Shown here: one piece after another, positions 62,626 through 64,000 of the stretch | Layout of the letters: every line of letters starts with the position of its first letter | Position numbering within the stretch: the first letter of the stretch is position 1 | Notes under the pieces: generated by a model | Database searches by the model: none | Told to the model about the DNA's origin: nothing | What the model saw: only the letters and a program-made list of their open reading frames with translations | Made by a program: the position numbers and the translations under genes | DNA from: Thiogranum longum | GTDB lineage: Bacteria > Pseudomonadota > Gammaproteobacteria > DSM-19610 | DNA length: 64,000 bases | Reading direction: 5' to 3' | Assembly: GCF_004339085.1 (NCBI RefSeq) | Contig: NZ_SMFX01000001.1 | Location: 1,620,242 to 1,684,241, forward strand

Positions 62626-63875
62626 GAACCCCCCTCGCCCGCTGCTGCGAGTAATGTGTTGTCGTTACGGAACATGTCCCGTATGCCACGCACCGCCTGA
62701 CGGGTGCGGTGCTCGTTTTCAATCAGGCCGAAGCGCACAAAACTGTCGCCGTATTCACCAAAACCAATACCGGGTGATACCGCCACCTTCGCTTCCGCCA
62801 GCAATTTCTTGGTGAACTCCAGCGAACCCATCTCACGATAGGGCTCGGGAATCGGCGCCCACACAAACATGGTCGCTTTCGGTTTCTCGACCTGCCAGCC
62901 GATACTGTTCAGGCCATCGCACAGCACATCGCGCCGGCTCTTGTAGGTCGCCACGATTTCATCCACACAATCCTGCGGCCCTTCCAGTGCTGCGATCGCC
63001 GCCACCTGGATCGGCGTGAACATTCCATAGTCGAGATACGACTTGATGCGCGTGAGCGCGGCCACCAGTGTTTTGTTGCCGCACATAAACCCGACACGCC
63101 AGCCCGGCATGTTGTAACTCTTGGACAGGGAATAAAACTCCACCGCAATCTCTTTCGCACCCTCTACCTGCAAAATGGACGGCGCCTTGTAGCCGTCAAA
63201 CACCAGGTCGGCATAGGCCAGATCGTGCACCACCCAGATCTCGTGCTCGCGGGCAATGGCCACCACGCGCTCGAAGAAATCCAGCTCGACACACTGGGTG
63301 GTCGGGTTGCCGGGAAAATTCAGAATCAGCATCTTCGGTTTCGGCCAACTGTCCTTGATGGCCTTTTCCAGCTCCTCGAAGAACGTCTGTTCGCCACCGG
63401 TCAGGGGGACGTGACGGATATCGGCACCCGCGATCACAATGCCATAGGGATGGATCGGGTACGCCGGGTTAGGCACCAGCACCGCGTCACCCGGCCCGAC
63501 CGTGGCCAGCGCCAGGTGCGCCAGACCTTCCTTGGAGCCAATCGTGACAATCGCCTCGGTTTCAGGGTCCAGCGACACCGCGTATTTACGCTGGTACCAG
63601 TCGCAGATCGCCTTGCGCAGCCGCGGGATACCGCGCGACATGGAATAGCGGTGCGTATCGTTTCGATGCGCCGCCTCGCACAACTTGTCGACAATATGCG
63701 GCGGTGTCGGGCGGTCCGGATTACCCATGCCAAAATCAATGATATCCTCGCCACGCGCCCGAGCGGCCGCCTTCAACTCATTGACAATATTGAAGACATA
63801 CGGCGGCAAACGTTTGATTCTGGGAAAGTCGTCCACGGACTGCTCTGTCGGTTGCGTAATTTTCACGGAAAACAA
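62622..63875 (-). CDS. alaC: Alanine aminotransferase-type aminotransferase (AlaC)
   Basis: 417-aa class I PLP aminotransferase. The PLP lysine is in [18 protein letters not shown], preceded by [17 protein letters not shown] and [13 protein letters not shown], which match the AlaC subfamily that makes alanine from pyruvate and glutamate. The start [12 protein letters not shown] is followed by the family-typical [21 protein letters not shown]. It heads the alaC-hom-thrC run and diverges from the gene at 63934. Confidence 0.9.
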   Translation of the reverse strand: MFSVKITQPTEQSVDDFPRIKRLPPYVFNIVNELKAAARARGEDIIDFGMGNPDRPTPPHIVDKLCEAAHRNDTHRYSMSRGIPRLRKAICDWYQRKYAVSLDPETEAIVTIGSKEGLAHLALATVGPGDAVLVPNPAYPIHPYGIVIAGADIRHVPLTGGEQTFFEELEKAIKDSWPKPKMLILNFPGNPTTQCVELDFFERVVAIAREHEIWVVHDLAYADLVFDGYKAPSILQVEGAKEIAVEFYSLSKSYNMPGWRVGFMCGNKTLVAALTRIKSYLDYGMFTPIQVAAIAALEGPQDCVDEIVATYKSRRDVLCDGLNSIGWQVEKPKATMFVWAPIPEPYREMGSLEFTKKLLAEAKVAVSPGIGFGEYGDSFVRFGLIENEHRTRQAVRGIRDMFRNDNTLLAAAGEGGS

Positions 63876-63897
63876 AACGCGTAGGGTACTGAAATTA

Positions 63898-63926
63898 TTG
63901 AAATGTCACAAGCCGCAGACTATCGT
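63898..63926 (+). promoter_or_regulatory. Promoter of the Mth938-like gene
   Basis: TTGAAA (63898-63903), 17 bp and TATCGT (63921-63926). The predicted start lies about at the ATG at 63934, suggesting a leaderless or nearly leaderless message. Confidence 0.55.
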
Positions 63927-63933
63927 TGCGACC

Positions 63934-64000
63934 ATGCATTTTGTTCAGGAAGACTTCAGCAGCGATTTATTGATCCGTGGCTACGACGACGGGGAGATTC
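63934..64000 (+). CDS. Mth938/NDUFAF3-like domain protein, partial
   Basis: Only the first 22 residues are present (MHFVQEDFSSDLLIRGYDDGEI). The start MHF followed by LIRGYDDGEI is typical of the Mth938-like family, related to complex I assembly factor NDUFAF3 and common beside alaC in gammaproteobacteria. The gene runs off the right edge; the call rests on this short segment and the neighbour alaC. Confidence 0.55.
   Translation, partial: MHFVQEDFSSDLLIRGYDDGEI

Noticed and set aside
1-64000. CRISPR arrays, insertion sequences, phage genes, tRNA and rRNA genes
   Set aside because: Looked for direct repeats, transposase or integrase motifs, and tRNA/rRNA sequence in the gaps; none found by eye. 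A covariance-model scan would be decisive.

Overview
The window is an ordinary, densely coded chromosomal segment of a gammaproteobacterium. It carries RNase E with a long leader, the sdhCDAB-sdhE-ygfX block, LpxK/KdsB/MsbA lipopolysaccharide genes, CsiV and YgfZ. Gene order closely resembles blocks I remember from Pseudomonas and Chromatiales-type genomes: maf-sppA-HAD-rluC-rne-LMW phosphatase-kdsB-ycaR-lpxK-exbD-exbB-comEC-lol-mfd-MTIP-nagZ. A DsrE2-like sulfur-carrier gene hints at a sulfur-metabolising lineage, but the species cannot be fixed. I see no rRNA, tRNA, CRISPR, prophage or insertion sequence.

Layout. 1-7353 (mostly +): the end of an acetolactate synthase, an unknown protein with ferredoxin-NADP reductase, a membrane diguanylate cyclase, an orphan lipoamide-dehydrogenase-like flavoprotein, gshA and a Maf-type pyrophosphatase. 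7389-10067 (-): sppA, a HAD phosphatase and rluC. 10159-12997 (+): rne with its own promoter and a leader of about 325 nt that holds hairpins. 13049-21157 (mainly -): a phosphatase, then the envelope operon comEC-exbB-exbD-msbA-lpxK-ycaR-kdsB. 21223-24546: an outer-membrane barrel, a lytic-transglycosylase-like lipoprotein and a LolD/LolF-type lipoprotein exporter. 24616-28039 (+): a small secreted protein, the agmatine-to-putrescine pair aguA/aguB and a divergent DAHP-synthase-like protein. 28053-32999: a TetR-RND-LolA-like operon divergent from a two-gene DsrE-like operon, with a promoter/operator between them. 33096-37343 (+): mfd and csiV.

37391-46409 (-): purine salvage (methylthioinosine phosphorylase and a phosphoribosyltransferase), an MscS channel, nagZ, two peptide-type ABC permeases, a MinD-like ATPase, a YkuD protein without a signal peptide, a peptide-binding lipoprotein and a CYTH protein. 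NagZ, the YkuD protein and the peptide importer together suggest peptidoglycan recycling. 46369-50244 (-): sdhCDAB-sdhE-ygfX. 50375-54493 (+): ygfZ, an HDOD protein and a GAF-GGDEF-EAL protein. 54503-63875 (-): alaC-hom-thrC-rpfE-recJ-DUF2835-prfB-lysS. prfB carries the classical +1 programmed frameshift site. A Mth938-like gene begins at the right edge.

No wholly new system is obvious. The best leads are the TetR/RND/LolA-like plus DsrE-like locus, the signal-less YkuD protein in a wall-recycling context, the DAHP-synthase paralog with altered active-site residues, and the rne leader. Family names come from motif recognition without database searches.
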